Source: Flavobacteriales bacterium
Lineage (GTDB): Bacteria; Bacteroidota; Bacteroidia; Flavobacteriales_D; Sanyastnellaceae
Assembly (NCBI GenBank): GCA_002863125.1
Contig: PKEB01000022.1
Location: forward strand, 1 to 64,000
DNA length: 64,000 bases
Reading direction: 5' to 3'
Part shown: positions 17,878 to 26,610 of the stretch, one piece after another
How positions within the stretch are numbered: position 1 is the first letter of the stretch
Layout: each line of letters opens with the position of its first letter
The notes under the pieces: generated by a model
Database searches by the model: none
Told to the model about the DNA's origin: nothing
What the model saw: only the letters and a program-made list of their open reading frames with translations
Program-made: the position numbers and the translations under genes

Positions 17878-19593
17878 TTAGTTGACTTTTAGCTTCATGG
17901 CTGCTACCTGACGTTCGGTACCGTCAGGCATGCCTACAATGATGTCTTCAAAGTAGACCACGTTGCCACGGGATACACGATTGAAGAGTTGCTTCATATC
18001 CTGCGTCAGTCGATTGTTATTGGATTTCTTTTCGACCAACGTTCCATCGCGGCTAACCGAGACACTGAAGCTCTTGACAACGACGCGTACGTCGAAATCA
18101 AAGTTGACCATTTGAGCGCCAATTCCGTCGGCTCCAACCAATGCTTGTTTCGAAATCGTTCGATTGGAGGGTGTTTTCCCGACGAAGAATGGCACAGGAT
18201 CCGGAATTCGTTTTACGCGGAATTCGCGCGCCGGCAGCGTTTTTTTACTGCCATCTGGCAATTGTGCTGAAACTGTGATGTTGGCTTTCTTATCCGTGCC
18301 AGGTGTAATCGTAAATGTACCGTCCGATTCTTTTTTCAACCGGTGGTTTCCGGAAATACGGACATCGATTTTATCACCAGGCACACCTGGAACCGACACC
18401 TCCACTGGATTGGGGAGTCCCCGGTAGAACACGTTCATCTTCGTCGGAGACACCACCAAAGCCGGTTCAGCAACCGTGAACTTGGGTGTGTAGTACGGGA
18501 AGTCTTGGATGTTCCCATCGGGACCCTGAAAACGGATCAAGCCTTTGTAGTTCGATTCTCCAAGCGACATACCGCGCGTCGAGATGCGGAGCTTTCCGAG
18601 GCCATCGGTGCCAATAGGCAGTGCGTCGATGTTCTCGTATTCCAAAAGCGACGAATCGCGTTCGTTCCACTTCTTGGAATCCACGTAAATGTCCGGTGGA
18701 TTGGTCCCGTCAAACGCAGCAAGCAAGACGTCTGCGCGGAATGAATCTCCCCGCAGGATGTAATTGCTCTCGGGTACGACAAGCGGCATCAAGTTGGTGA
18801 ACTTGTACGACTTCGCGTCGACAGAGCCCAGCAACCAAGAAAGGATGTCGTCCTGAATGTCTTGGATGTCGAGGGTCATTTTGGTCATCAGCGGCATGAC
18901 CGCTGCCAAAGGGACGTGGTAGAAGTTGGCGTGCTCCCAGCTTACTTCTTCACCTTCCTGGATTTCGGTCGGGAAAGCGAACGTCTCGTCAATCTGGTCC
19001 TTCAAATATTGAGGAAGATCGCGGCGCGTGCCTTGGTTGTCCACCACGCTGGTGTTATTCAACTGGCTGCTGAAGGCTTCGAGTTTTTGCTTCAACTCGA
19101 CTGCCGTCCAAGGTCCTTCGAGGGGGTCTTTGGGCTCAGCCATGCCCACGAAGGTGGTCAGGTTCTGGTATTCGTCTTTGATCGGAATCAAAGCCAAATT
19201 CAATACCGTATCCATCCCATTCTCATCCTTACCGATGTAGTTGCCAACGGCAAGTTCGCCGGCATCATTGTAGTCTCCGGACGAGGCGGCCATAATGCGC
19301 GCCTTCATCTCCGTGATGTACGAGATCAACTCGGCTGAAGAGGCATTGACCTGTTGGGCCTTGTCGTAGAAAGGCTTGACCTTTTCTTGGTTCTGAAGGT
19401 ACTTGGTCTCGAGTTCCGTGCTGGTTTCGTTGACTTTTGCGTTCAACGTGCCTTGCGTGGTCCGCAGGCTATTTTCCACCTTCACAAAACCATTGAGGAC
19501 CTCCTTCGAAATGTTCAGTGCGAGAAGTGCGGTCAGGACGAGGTACATCATCCCGATCATCTTCTGCCTGGGTGTTTCTTTAGCTCCTGCCAT
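17878..19593 (-). CDS. gldM: T9SS/gliding motor protein GldM (PorM)
   Basis: Inner-membrane protein of 571 residues with one N-terminal span (MMYLVLTALLALNISKEVL, residues ~14-33) and a long periplasmic part with several beta-sandwich domains. With GldL it forms the proton-driven rotary motor powering T9SS and gliding. Arg9 in KETPRQK is at the position that, in the F. johnsoniae GldLM structure, pairs with the key Glu of GldL. It lies between gldL (34-base gap) and gldN (12-base gap). Confidence 0.96.
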   Translation of the reverse strand: MAGAKETPRQKMIGMMYLVLTALLALNISKEVLNGFVKVENSLRTTQGTLNAKVNETSTELETKYLQNQEKVKPFYDKAQQVNASSAELISYITEMKARIMAASSGDYNDAGELAVGNYIGKDENGMDTVLNLALIPIKDEYQNLTTFVGMAEPKDPLEGPWTAVELKQKLEAFSSQLNNTSVVDNQGTRRDLPQYLKDQIDETFAFPTEIQEGEEVSWEHANFYHVPLAAVMPLMTKMTLDIQDIQDDILSWLLGSVDAKSYKFTNLMPLVVPESNYILRGDSFRADVLLAAFDGTNPPDIYVDSKKWNERDSSLLEYENIDALPIGTDGLGKLRISTRGMSLGESNYKGLIRFQGPDGNIQDFPYYTPKFTVAEPALVVSPTKMNVFYRGLPNPVEVSVPGVPGDKIDVRISGNHRLKKESDGTFTITPGTDKKANITVSAQLPDGSKKTLPAREFRVKRIPDPVPFFVGKTPSNRTISKQALVGADGIGAQMVNFDFDVRVVVKSFSVSVSRDGTLVEKKSNNNRLTQDMKQLFNRVSRGNVVYFEDIIVGMPDGTERQVAAMKLKVN

Positions 19594-19627
19594 GATTTAT
19601 CTGTTCAATCGGATAAAACTTCAGGGC

Positions 19628-20374
19628 TTATTTGCCCATGGCGTTGAGCATGTTCGCGTAAACCGTGTTCAGTGAAGACAAATTCTTGGCGAGGTCGGCG
19701 ATGTTCTCCTTGTACGCCTTCGTGTCCTCGACCGAGTCGCTCAAATTCTGAACGAGTTCGCCCATGCTGCTGTACAGCTGACTGTTCACTTCCAATTGTT
19801 TCAATTGGCCCTCGTACATTTCGTTCAATGATCCGAGGTTGGTGCTCATCTGCTGCATCGCAGCACCGACAGACTCCCCCATTTCATTGGCGTCCTTCAA
19901 GCCGTTGAGTGATTCGCTGACCTGGGTGTAAGTTCCGGACAATGCCTTCACTTGGTTCGTTGCTTCTTCCAATGAATCGGAGTAATTCTGCGCTGCGGCG
20001 CCTACGTCAGCAGCCTCGCCCATCTTGGCGGCTTGTTCGCCCAAATGGCGCATGCCATCGCCCAAGTTGCTGATGAGTTCCTCGTCGATGTTGGCCTTGG
20101 CCAGCATGTCATCAAGCTGGCGGGTGGGAGGCTTAGGACCGTCAGCAGGGAATGCCAATTCGGGGTAAACCAGGGACCAGTCTGGATCTTCGTGTGGAGG
20201 TTCAAATGCAGAGAAGAAGAAGATAATCGCCTCTGTAGACAATCCAACCACCAGCATCTCGGACGCACCGGGATAGTGGTTGATTTTGAACATTGCTCCA
20301 ATAATTACGATGGCGGCACCAATACCGTACATCTTCGCCATCAGGTTTTTCCAGCCTTTACTTCCTGGTTTCAT
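19628..20374 (-). CDS. gldL: T9SS/gliding motor protein GldL (PorL)
   Basis: Inner-membrane proton-channel subunit of the GldLM motor. Two transmembrane helices are evident: about residues 13-30 (AKMYGIGAAIVIIGAMFK) and 39-56 (EMLVVGLSTEAIIFFFSAF). The second contains Glu48, the likely proton-path residue. A long soluble region of coiled-coil character (ALSGTYTQVSESLNGL and similar) follows. At 248 residues it matches the family. The gap to gldK is 69 bases and could hold an internal start signal, but none is clear. Confidence 0.96.
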   Translation of the reverse strand: MKPGSKGWKNLMAKMYGIGAAIVIIGAMFKINHYPGASEMLVVGLSTEAIIFFFSAFEPPHEDPDWSLVYPELAFPADGPKPPTRQLDDMLAKANIDEELISNLGDGMRHLGEQAAKMGEAADVGAAAQNYSDSLEEATNQVKALSGTYTQVSESLNGLKDANEMGESVGAAMQQMSTNLGSLNEMYEGQLKQLEVNSQLYSSMGELVQNLSDSVEDTKAYKENIADLAKNLSSLNTVYANMLNAMGK

Positions 20375-20443
20375 TTTTTACTTGCTTTTGGTTTCAATTT
20401 TATTTCTCGCAGTTCAAAGCGGTGCTGAGTCACCGGTTTTGAA

Positions 20444-21808
20444 TTAATTCCATTCTTCAGGGTCGCCGCTCTTGCCACGTCCCATGTACGACATCACGCT
20501 ACGGAAGCCAATGTATGCCTTGCTTGTGTCTCGGTACTCAAATGAACGCGTACCGGTCTGGCAATAGTATCCGATGTCCTTCCACGATCCGCCGCGGGTC
20601 ACCTTGCGGTGGAGGGCAGGGGGATCTGTAACCTTAGCGTGGTAGGTGTACTCTGGGCTGAGCTCGTGAGAGAACTCGTACACGGTTTCATCGTAAGCGG
20701 TGCTGGTCCACTCGGCCACATTGCCCGCCATGTTGTACAAACCGTAATCGTTCGGGCTGTAGCTCGAAATGTCTACGGTGTATGCACCGCCATCTTCTAC
20801 GTAGTCCCCGCGCATCGGCTTGAAGTTGGCCAACGGACAGCCCTGAGCATTGCGCATGTAAGGGCCACCCCATGGGAAGGGACTCAATTCAAGACCACCG
20901 CGTGCGGCGTATTCCCATTCTGCCTCTGTAGGCAGGCGGAAACGCTGAACGTCCGCTTGGCCATTGCTGCTGCGCCAGTTGTTCATGAGTTGGGTTCTCC
21001 AAGCATTGAATGCCTTGGCTTGGCTCCAGGTAACACCGACGACGGGGTAGTTGTCGTATGCAGGATGCCAGAAGTAATCAGCCAGTGGCTCATTGAATCC
21101 GTAGGTGAAATCACGCACCCAAACGAGCGTATCCGGGAAGATGTTGATCGTTTCTTCCACCACGAACTGCGAACGGTCGCTGTGGCCTCGAACCGAATGC
21201 AGCTGGTTCAAGCTGTTGGTCTCGCTGTATTCTGAATCGCGACTCTCCTTGCTCGCAGCCGCATCAAAGTTCAACCACCAGTAGCGGTAGTTCAACTTGC
21301 GCGTGTCGTATTGACGGCGGTTGTAGTACAGGTCAGAGCCTTGCAAATAGTACTCGTCATACAGCAAATCGAAAATGTCCTCGTCTTCCCAATCGATGGG
21401 TGTCTCCCAGTTGAGGACATATCCCTTGTCGATGAAACGGTCCAGCTCGATTCCGTCTTCGGTCTCCGCGAAGAAGTAATCTTCGTTGTCGTCTTCAGCT
21501 AGCGTATTTCGGTACAAGGAGTCCTTGACCCACTCACAGAACTGGCGGTATTCGTTGTTTGAAATTTCGTGAACATCGATGTAGAAGGGCGGCATGGTTA
21601 CCGTCTTTGATCGCGTGTTCATGGCGAAAGGAACATCTTGGTCACTCGGGCCCATGGTGTAGGAGCCTAGGTGAATGTAGTTCATGCCGTAAGGATTCAC
21701 TTGAATCCATTGTTCACGGGGATAAACTCCAACCAATTCGCCTTGGGGTCCGGCAGTGCAGCTGAATAACGCAGCAGCCGTAATGAGGATGAGAAGGATG
21801 TTTTTCAT
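20444..21808 (-). CDS. gldK: T9SS/gliding lipoprotein GldK (PorK)
   Basis: Outer-membrane-anchored lipoprotein of 454 residues forming the periplasmic ring with GldN. The leader ends in LFSC with the lipidated Cys at residue 17. The body is an FGE-sulfatase (SUMF-type) fold: FYIDVHEISNNEYRQF, then LPTEAEWEYAARGG and YNMAGNVAEWTSTAY, ending in TRGGSWKD...FRSVM. These folds are used structurally here rather than as formylglycine-generating enzymes. It follows porP by 72 bases. Confidence 0.96.
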   Translation of the reverse strand: MKNILLILITAAALFSCTAGPQGELVGVYPREQWIQVNPYGMNYIHLGSYTMGPSDQDVPFAMNTRSKTVTMPPFYIDVHEISNNEYRQFCEWVKDSLYRNTLAEDDNEDYFFAETEDGIELDRFIDKGYVLNWETPIDWEDEDIFDLLYDEYYLQGSDLYYNRRQYDTRKLNYRYWWLNFDAAASKESRDSEYSETNSLNQLHSVRGHSDRSQFVVEETINIFPDTLVWVRDFTYGFNEPLADYFWHPAYDNYPVVGVTWSQAKAFNAWRTQLMNNWRSSNGQADVQRFRLPTEAEWEYAARGGLELSPFPWGGPYMRNAQGCPLANFKPMRGDYVEDGGAYTVDISSYSPNDYGLYNMAGNVAEWTSTAYDETVYEFSHELSPEYTYHAKVTDPPALHRKVTRGGSWKDIGYYCQTGTRSFEYRDTSKAYIGFRSVMSYMGRGKSGDPEEWN

Positions 21809-21880
21809 ATTACTTGCAGGCTAATCCTTGAAATAGGATATACGAGTACTAACTCCAATTTGTTGCTGTTTCGTATTCCG

Positions 21881-22840
21881 TTAGAGGAAACGAGGGTTGG
21901 CGTAACGGTTCGTTACCGGGATGGTTTCGAACTTGAAGCAGTAGCTCAAGAATACCTCATGAGAACCTGAGGAATAGTTACTTAGTTCAGATGTGGTCGC
22001 ATCGTAGCTGTATCCCAATCGGAATACTTGCTGGGAAGTACTGGTACGATCACTCGAATCCATCGCATATTCAAAACCGACTGTAGGTGCGACCGCATCC
22101 CCGGGGCGCCAGCTCAGACCACCCCATACCATTTGATTCCACAGTACGTTCACGTTGATGTCTGCGATTGTAGCGGCGATGTCTGTTTTGGCGAGCACGT
22201 TGGTGCGGAGCAGCAGGTAATCGCCGTCGAGTTGGTGTGTGTATCCACCCATGGCGTAGATGTGCCGGCGGGGTTGAATGCTCAAGTCGGTCAATTCTGT
22301 TTCAAGCAGGTGCGACGCCGAAAGACCCGCGTAGAACGAACCGGGCTTGCGGATAAATACGCCGAAATCGAGGTCAATTGTACTCGATGAAGTGGAGTTG
22401 TTCGGAATTGCGGCGTCCTGCGTGTAGTCGTCAATGGCAATCCAGTCGTTGCCTAATTTCTTCTGGAACATACTCGCTGCAAGGCCCGCACTGATAATCG
22501 CTCCATTGGCAAGCGGTTCCAAATGGTATGCGTAACCCAAACGAGCCATAAAGTTCTCCTCTTGACCTAACGCATCCTGGTACACCGAAAGCAAAACGCC
22601 TCCTTTGATTGGATCTACAAACGTGTGGGCCGTCAACATCGACGTGTTGGGGTCTCGGTCCAACCCTTCCCATTGGTTGCGGTAAGTCCCTGAAACGCAC
22701 GTCAGATCACTGTTTCCTGCCACGGCAGGATTGAACGATGCGGGCTCCATATACCACTGGGTGAACTGCGGGTCTTGCTGAGCTGTTAGGGTGCTCAGGG
22801 CCAAAGAACAAGCGCTCGCGAGGAGTAGAAGTCGAGTCAT
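21881..22840 (-). CDS. PorP/SprF-family T9SS outer-membrane protein
   Basis: Exported 319-residue barrel protein with leader (LASACSLALSTLTAQ) followed by the family opening QDPQFTQWYMEPASFNPAVAG and TYRNQWEGL. PorP/SprF proteins are outer-membrane partners of T9SS; several paralogues usually exist, some coupled to SprB-type adhesins. This copy heads the gldKLMN unit, the same order as porPKLMN in Porphyromonas, so it is probably the core secretion copy. The 120-base gap upstream should hold the operon promoter, but no good TAnnTTTG box was found there. Confidence 0.93.
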   Translation of the reverse strand: MTRLLLLASACSLALSTLTAQQDPQFTQWYMEPASFNPAVAGNSDLTCVSGTYRNQWEGLDRDPNTSMLTAHTFVDPIKGGVLLSVYQDALGQEENFMARLGYAYHLEPLANGAIISAGLAASMFQKKLGNDWIAIDDYTQDAAIPNNSTSSSTIDLDFGVFIRKPGSFYAGLSASHLLETELTDLSIQPRRHIYAMGGYTHQLDGDYLLLRTNVLAKTDIAATIADINVNVLWNQMVWGGLSWRPGDAVAPTVGFEYAMDSSDRTSTSQQVFRLGYSYDATTSELSNYSSGSHEVFLSYCFKFETIPVTNRYANPRFL

Positions 22841-22960
22841 GTTAACTAGTTGATTTACAGCAGGTTTTTTCTCGAGGGAGCAACCCCAAGAATGCTAATA
22901 TAGAGAAATTCTAAAACTTGTGAATTCCAGCGTCGTAAATCGCCGTGCTCTCGCCTCGTT

Positions 22961-24121
22961 TCAGTTCAGTTTCTGCAGGGTTTTCCACCATCGATCGGGC
23001 ATCCTGCCCGCACTGGCTTCGAGGTAATCCTCGTAGGCACAACCGACGATGTGAGCACCGGATTTTTGACCGGGAAATGGCACCTCCATCCACCACCGAT
23101 CGCTCTTGCTGGATTTGTAAAAAACCACGGCCTGTTCCACCTCGCTCAAGTCGACTACATAGCGAGCGTATTCGTCCAGTCCACACTTCGGATAATCGGA
23201 TTTCTGGGCATAGATACCATCGAGGACGTGCCATACGACTTGGCCGATGAGTTGAGCACCCAAATTGCGGTTATCGAGGTTGGGGTTGTGTTCGAAAATG
23301 CCGATTGCTTTCATCTGGTCGCTCATTCCTGCATAGCGAGCTAGTTGGCACATGGTTCGGGCATCGATGCCGTTGGGACCCGCATCTGTATGTGCCACAT
23401 GGTCCGAGCCCTGAATGACTGATGTGTCAATGGAGATGAGGTCGGCATCGCGCAAGACGGGCTCCATCAACGCGGGATTACGGTTGATCTCGCCGAGTCG
23501 GATGCTCTCGAACTGCATCTTGTCGAGCAACTCGAGCGTATCGGGGTCGGTGAGATAGCCCTGATGGCCGACATTGGTGTAATTGAACAGGTAATTGGGC
23601 TCGTGTAGGATGATGTCGTTCATGAAGTTCCGCGACGTGCCTTGGTCGGGGTCTGCACCAAAATCCAGTCGAGAATCGAGGGTGACCAACTGCACGGGTT
23701 TGCCGAATGGCTGCAGCGCCAGGTAAAGCGCCGTGGTTAAGTCCTGTCCGCCACCGAGAACGACAGGAATGATGCCTTGTTGCGTCAATTCGGCGACGAC
23801 GGATTGCACCGCAGCAGCCGTATCGGCTTCCGTGACTCCTGGCCTAAGGTCGCCGAGGTCAATGGTGGTCTGCCAATGCGCGTGCGGCGTCAATCGGTAC
23901 AACACCTCCCGAATGCGAGCAGGCCCTTCACTGCACCCTTCGTTGTCGCCGCTTTTTCGCCCATCCATGACGCCGAAAAGGGCCACGCGGGCGCCTTCCA
24001 ATTCCGGACGGTGATCGAATTGGTGAACGTCGATGCGTTCGGCGATGCGCTGGGAGCCTTCCGCATTGCTGTAATGCGGGGTGGTTACCGATTCAAACAG
24101 GTCGTATATGCCATCCAACAT
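22961..24121 (-). CDS. Arginase/formimidoylglutamase-fold protein, probably non-catalytic
   Basis: Ureohydrolase-fold protein of 386 residues (ATG at 24121; a TTG three codons upstream also possible). The fold landmarks are present: LGGGQDL at ~123-128, LVTLDSRLDFG at ~146-156, SIDTS at ~230-234 and FEHNP at ~276-280. Three of the six classical manganese ligands are replaced: the His of GGxH is Gln126, the His of DAHxD is Arg151, and the second Asp of SxDxD is Ser234. Normal hydrolysis of arginine-like substrates is therefore unlikely. I recall similar degenerate homologues beside topA and gld genes in other Flavobacteriia, which suggests a conserved non-enzymatic or altered role. Confidence 0.8.
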   Translation of the reverse strand: MLDGIYDLFESVTTPHYSNAEGSQRIAERIDVHQFDHRPELEGARVALFGVMDGRKSGDNEGCSEGPARIREVLYRLTPHAHWQTTIDLGDLRPGVTEADTAAAVQSVVAELTQQGIIPVVLGGGQDLTTALYLALQPFGKPVQLVTLDSRLDFGADPDQGTSRNFMNDIILHEPNYLFNYTNVGHQGYLTDPDTLELLDKMQFESIRLGEINRNPALMEPVLRDADLISIDTSVIQGSDHVAHTDAGPNGIDARTMCQLARYAGMSDQMKAIGIFEHNPNLDNRNLGAQLIGQVVWHVLDGIYAQKSDYPKCGLDEYARYVVDLSEVEQAVVFYKSSKSDRWWMEVPFPGQKSGAHIVGCAYEDYLEASAGRMPDRWWKTLQKLN

Positions 24122-24201
24122 GGAAGGCAATTTCGCAGATTACAGCGGCGGAAGCGCTGAAAACCGGAAAGGTTGCTGACACCGAATCGGTGATATTCTG
24201 C

Positions 24202-26517
24202 TCAGCTCATGCGTCGGCGGCCTTTCGGACGCTTGGCGGCTTCTTCAATCAACTCTTGGGCGCGTTCCCACGTGATCGAATCGGGGTCTTCCGTCTTCGG
24301 AATGGTGACGTTTTTCTTGCCGGCTTTTATGTAGGGTCCGTAACGCCCTTCCAGGATGCGGACGGTTTCATCTTCTTCAAATACCTTAATTAGGGCTTTG
24401 GCGTCTGCCGCTTTTTTGGCAACAATCAATTCAATCGCCCGCGCTAAGGTCACCGTGTAGGGGTCGTCCCCATCCGCGGCTTTCAACGATACAAATGTTC
24501 CGTCGTACCGGACGTAAGGACCAAATCGACCAATGGCAGCGGTCACCACCTTGCCTTCATGTTCGCCCAGTCGGCGTGGCAATTTGAAGAGGTCCAGCGC
24601 CTCCTCCAAGGTGATGGTCTCCAAGCTTTGGGTCTTGAGCAACGAAGCGAATTCCTTCTTCTCGTCGTCGGGATCGCCGATTTGCGCGAGCGGGCCGTAA
24701 CGACCAATGCGCACCAGGATTGTTTTTCCGCTCTCGGGGTGCTGGCCCAAGATGCGCTCACCCGAGGCGCGTTCTGCGTTTTCTTGGGTGTTGTCCACGT
24801 CTTTTTTGAAGCCGTGGTAAAAATCCTTCAGCATGGTGCGCCAGTCCATTTGGCCTTGGGCGATGACGTCAAATTTCTCCTCCACTTCAGCGGTGAAGTT
24901 GAAATCCATGATGTTGTCAAAATGCTGGAGCAAGAAGTCGTTCACGACCATACCGATGTCGGTGGGGAAGAGCTTGGCGCGCTCGACCCCGGTGTTTTCG
25001 GTTTCGGTCTTCGCGTCGACTTGGCCGTTGTTCAACGTCAACACGCGGAAGTCACGGGGCGTTCCGTCGCGGTCTCCCTTTTCAACGTAACCGCGCTTTT
25101 GCACCGTTGAAATCGTTGGAGCGTAAGTGGAAGGTCGTCCGATGCCCAGTTCTTCCAAGCGCTTGACAAGGCTGGCTTCCGTGTAACGCGGTGCGTGCTT
25201 CGAAAACCGCTCGGTGGCGACAATGCTCGAGCAGGGCAACGTTTGCCCTTCTTTCATCTCAGGCAGGTGGCCTTCTTGTTCCTTGTCATCGCCCTCATCG
25301 TCCTTGCCCTCGAGGTAAACCTTGAGGAAGCCATCGAAGGTGATGACCTGACCTTTAGCTGCAAAATTTTCCTCACGGGTAGAAACCGCAATGGTCGCCG
25401 TGGTGTTTTCCAATTCCGCTTCCGCCATCTGGGAGGAAACAGTGCGCTTCCAAATCAGGTCGTAAAGGCGTTCCTGGTCGCGTTCGCCCGACATGGACTT
25501 GCGACCCAGATCGGACGGGCGAATGGCCTCGTGCGCTTCTTGCGCACCTTTGGATTTTTTGCCGGTGTACTGCTTGGGGTTGGAATACTTTCCGCCGTAC
25601 TCGTCTGTGATGACTTGTTTAGCTTGCTTCAGAGCGAGGTCACTCAAGTTGGTGCTGTCCGTACGCATGTACGTGATGAGCCCGCTTTCATAGAGGCCCT
25701 GTGCAACGCGCATGGTGCGCGAAACGGAGAAACCGAGCTTACGCGAGGCCTCCTGCTGCAGGGTCGATGTCGTGAACGGTGCCGCTGGCTTGCGTTTTGT
25801 CGGTTTGGTGACGAGTGACTTCACCGTGTATTCCGCTCCAATGCAATCGGTCAAGAAGGCGTTGGCGTCGGCTTCAGTTTTGAAACGCTTGTTCAGTGGG
25901 GCTTTGATGGTGAGTCCATCGACGGTGAATTCTCCCACCACACGGAAATCGGCTACGGGTTGGAATCCCGCAATCTCGCGCTCGCGCTCCACTATGATCC
26001 GAACGGCGACGCTCTGGACGCGTCCCGCACTCAGCCCGGGTTTCACTTTCTTCCACAGCACGGGGCTCAGGTCAAAACCCACCAGTCGATCCAAGATGCG
26101 CCGCGCTTGCTGGGCATTCACCAAGTTGACGTCCACCGTTCTGGGGTTTTCAATCGACTTGAGGATGGCTGTTTTCGTGATTTCCGAGAAGACAATGCGC
26201 TTGGTGGATTCGGGCTTGAGCTTCAACGTCTCGTATAAGTGCCACGAAATGGCTTCTCCTTCTCGGTCCTCATCCGTCGCGAGCCACACCACTTCCGCTT
26301 TGGATGCAGCTTGCTTGAGCTCTTTCACGAGTTGCTTTTTGTCGTCAGCCACCACGTATTTGGGTTCAAATCCCCTGTCCACATCCACGCTTTCGCTGCC
26401 TTTAGGAAGGTCCCGAATGTGCCCGTAACTGCTTTTGACTACGAAGTCTTTGCCCAGGTAACCTTCGATGGTTTTGGCCTTTGCAGGGGACTCGACGATG
26501 ACTAAATTTTTCGACAT
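24202..26517 (-). CDS. topA: DNA topoisomerase I
   Basis: Type IA topoisomerase of 771 residues relaxing negative supercoils. Toprim domain at the N-terminus (MSKNLVIVESPAKAKTIEGY, with DEDREGEAISWH near residue 85), the active-site Tyr in GLITYMRTDSTNLS (near 290), and a C-terminal tail of repeated Gly/Tyr-Gly-Pro modules (RIGRYGPL, AIGRFGPYVRYD, LEGRYGPYIKAGK) instead of Cys zinc fingers, the usual arrangement in Bacteroidota. I start at ATG 26517, which gives the family N-terminus; the open frame continues to 26601 without resemblance. Followed by the arginase-like gene after 80 bases. Confidence 0.97.
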   Translation of the reverse strand: MSKNLVIVESPAKAKTIEGYLGKDFVVKSSYGHIRDLPKGSESVDVDRGFEPKYVVADDKKQLVKELKQAASKAEVVWLATDEDREGEAISWHLYETLKLKPESTKRIVFSEITKTAILKSIENPRTVDVNLVNAQQARRILDRLVGFDLSPVLWKKVKPGLSAGRVQSVAVRIIVEREREIAGFQPVADFRVVGEFTVDGLTIKAPLNKRFKTEADANAFLTDCIGAEYTVKSLVTKPTKRKPAAPFTTSTLQQEASRKLGFSVSRTMRVAQGLYESGLITYMRTDSTNLSDLALKQAKQVITDEYGGKYSNPKQYTGKKSKGAQEAHEAIRPSDLGRKSMSGERDQERLYDLIWKRTVSSQMAEAELENTTATIAVSTREENFAAKGQVITFDGFLKVYLEGKDDEGDDKEQEGHLPEMKEGQTLPCSSIVATERFSKHAPRYTEASLVKRLEELGIGRPSTYAPTISTVQKRGYVEKGDRDGTPRDFRVLTLNNGQVDAKTETENTGVERAKLFPTDIGMVVNDFLLQHFDNIMDFNFTAEVEEKFDVIAQGQMDWRTMLKDFYHGFKKDVDNTQENAERASGERILGQHPESGKTILVRIGRYGPLAQIGDPDDEKKEFASLLKTQSLETITLEEALDLFKLPRRLGEHEGKVVTAAIGRFGPYVRYDGTFVSLKAADGDDPYTVTLARAIELIVAKKAADAKALIKVFEEDETVRILEGRYGPYIKAGKKNVTIPKTEDPDSITWERAQELIEEAAKRPKGRRRMS

Positions 26518-26571
26518 GTGCTCGCTTAAAATCAAACGCAAAGAAAGGGACGGAATTTCAATTCGAGCAAA

Positions 26572-26600
26572 TTGCGTTCTGAGCGGAGGGTGTAATTTCA
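26572..26600 (+). promoter_or_regulatory. Candidate promoter for the GT-C gene (TTG-N18-TGTAATTTC)
   Basis: A TTG at 26572-26574 is spaced about 18 bases from TAATTTCA, resembling TTTG-N19-TAnnTTTG. It sits about 11 bases before the ATG at 26611, implying a very short leader. One mismatch in each box, so tentative. Confidence 0.3.
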
Positions 26601-26610
26601 CGCCGAGAGC

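Noticed and set aside
26518-26601. N-terminal extension of topA to 26601
   Set aside because: Family proteins start at the Toprim strand (MSKNLVIVESPAKAK); the extension covers the divergent promoter region.
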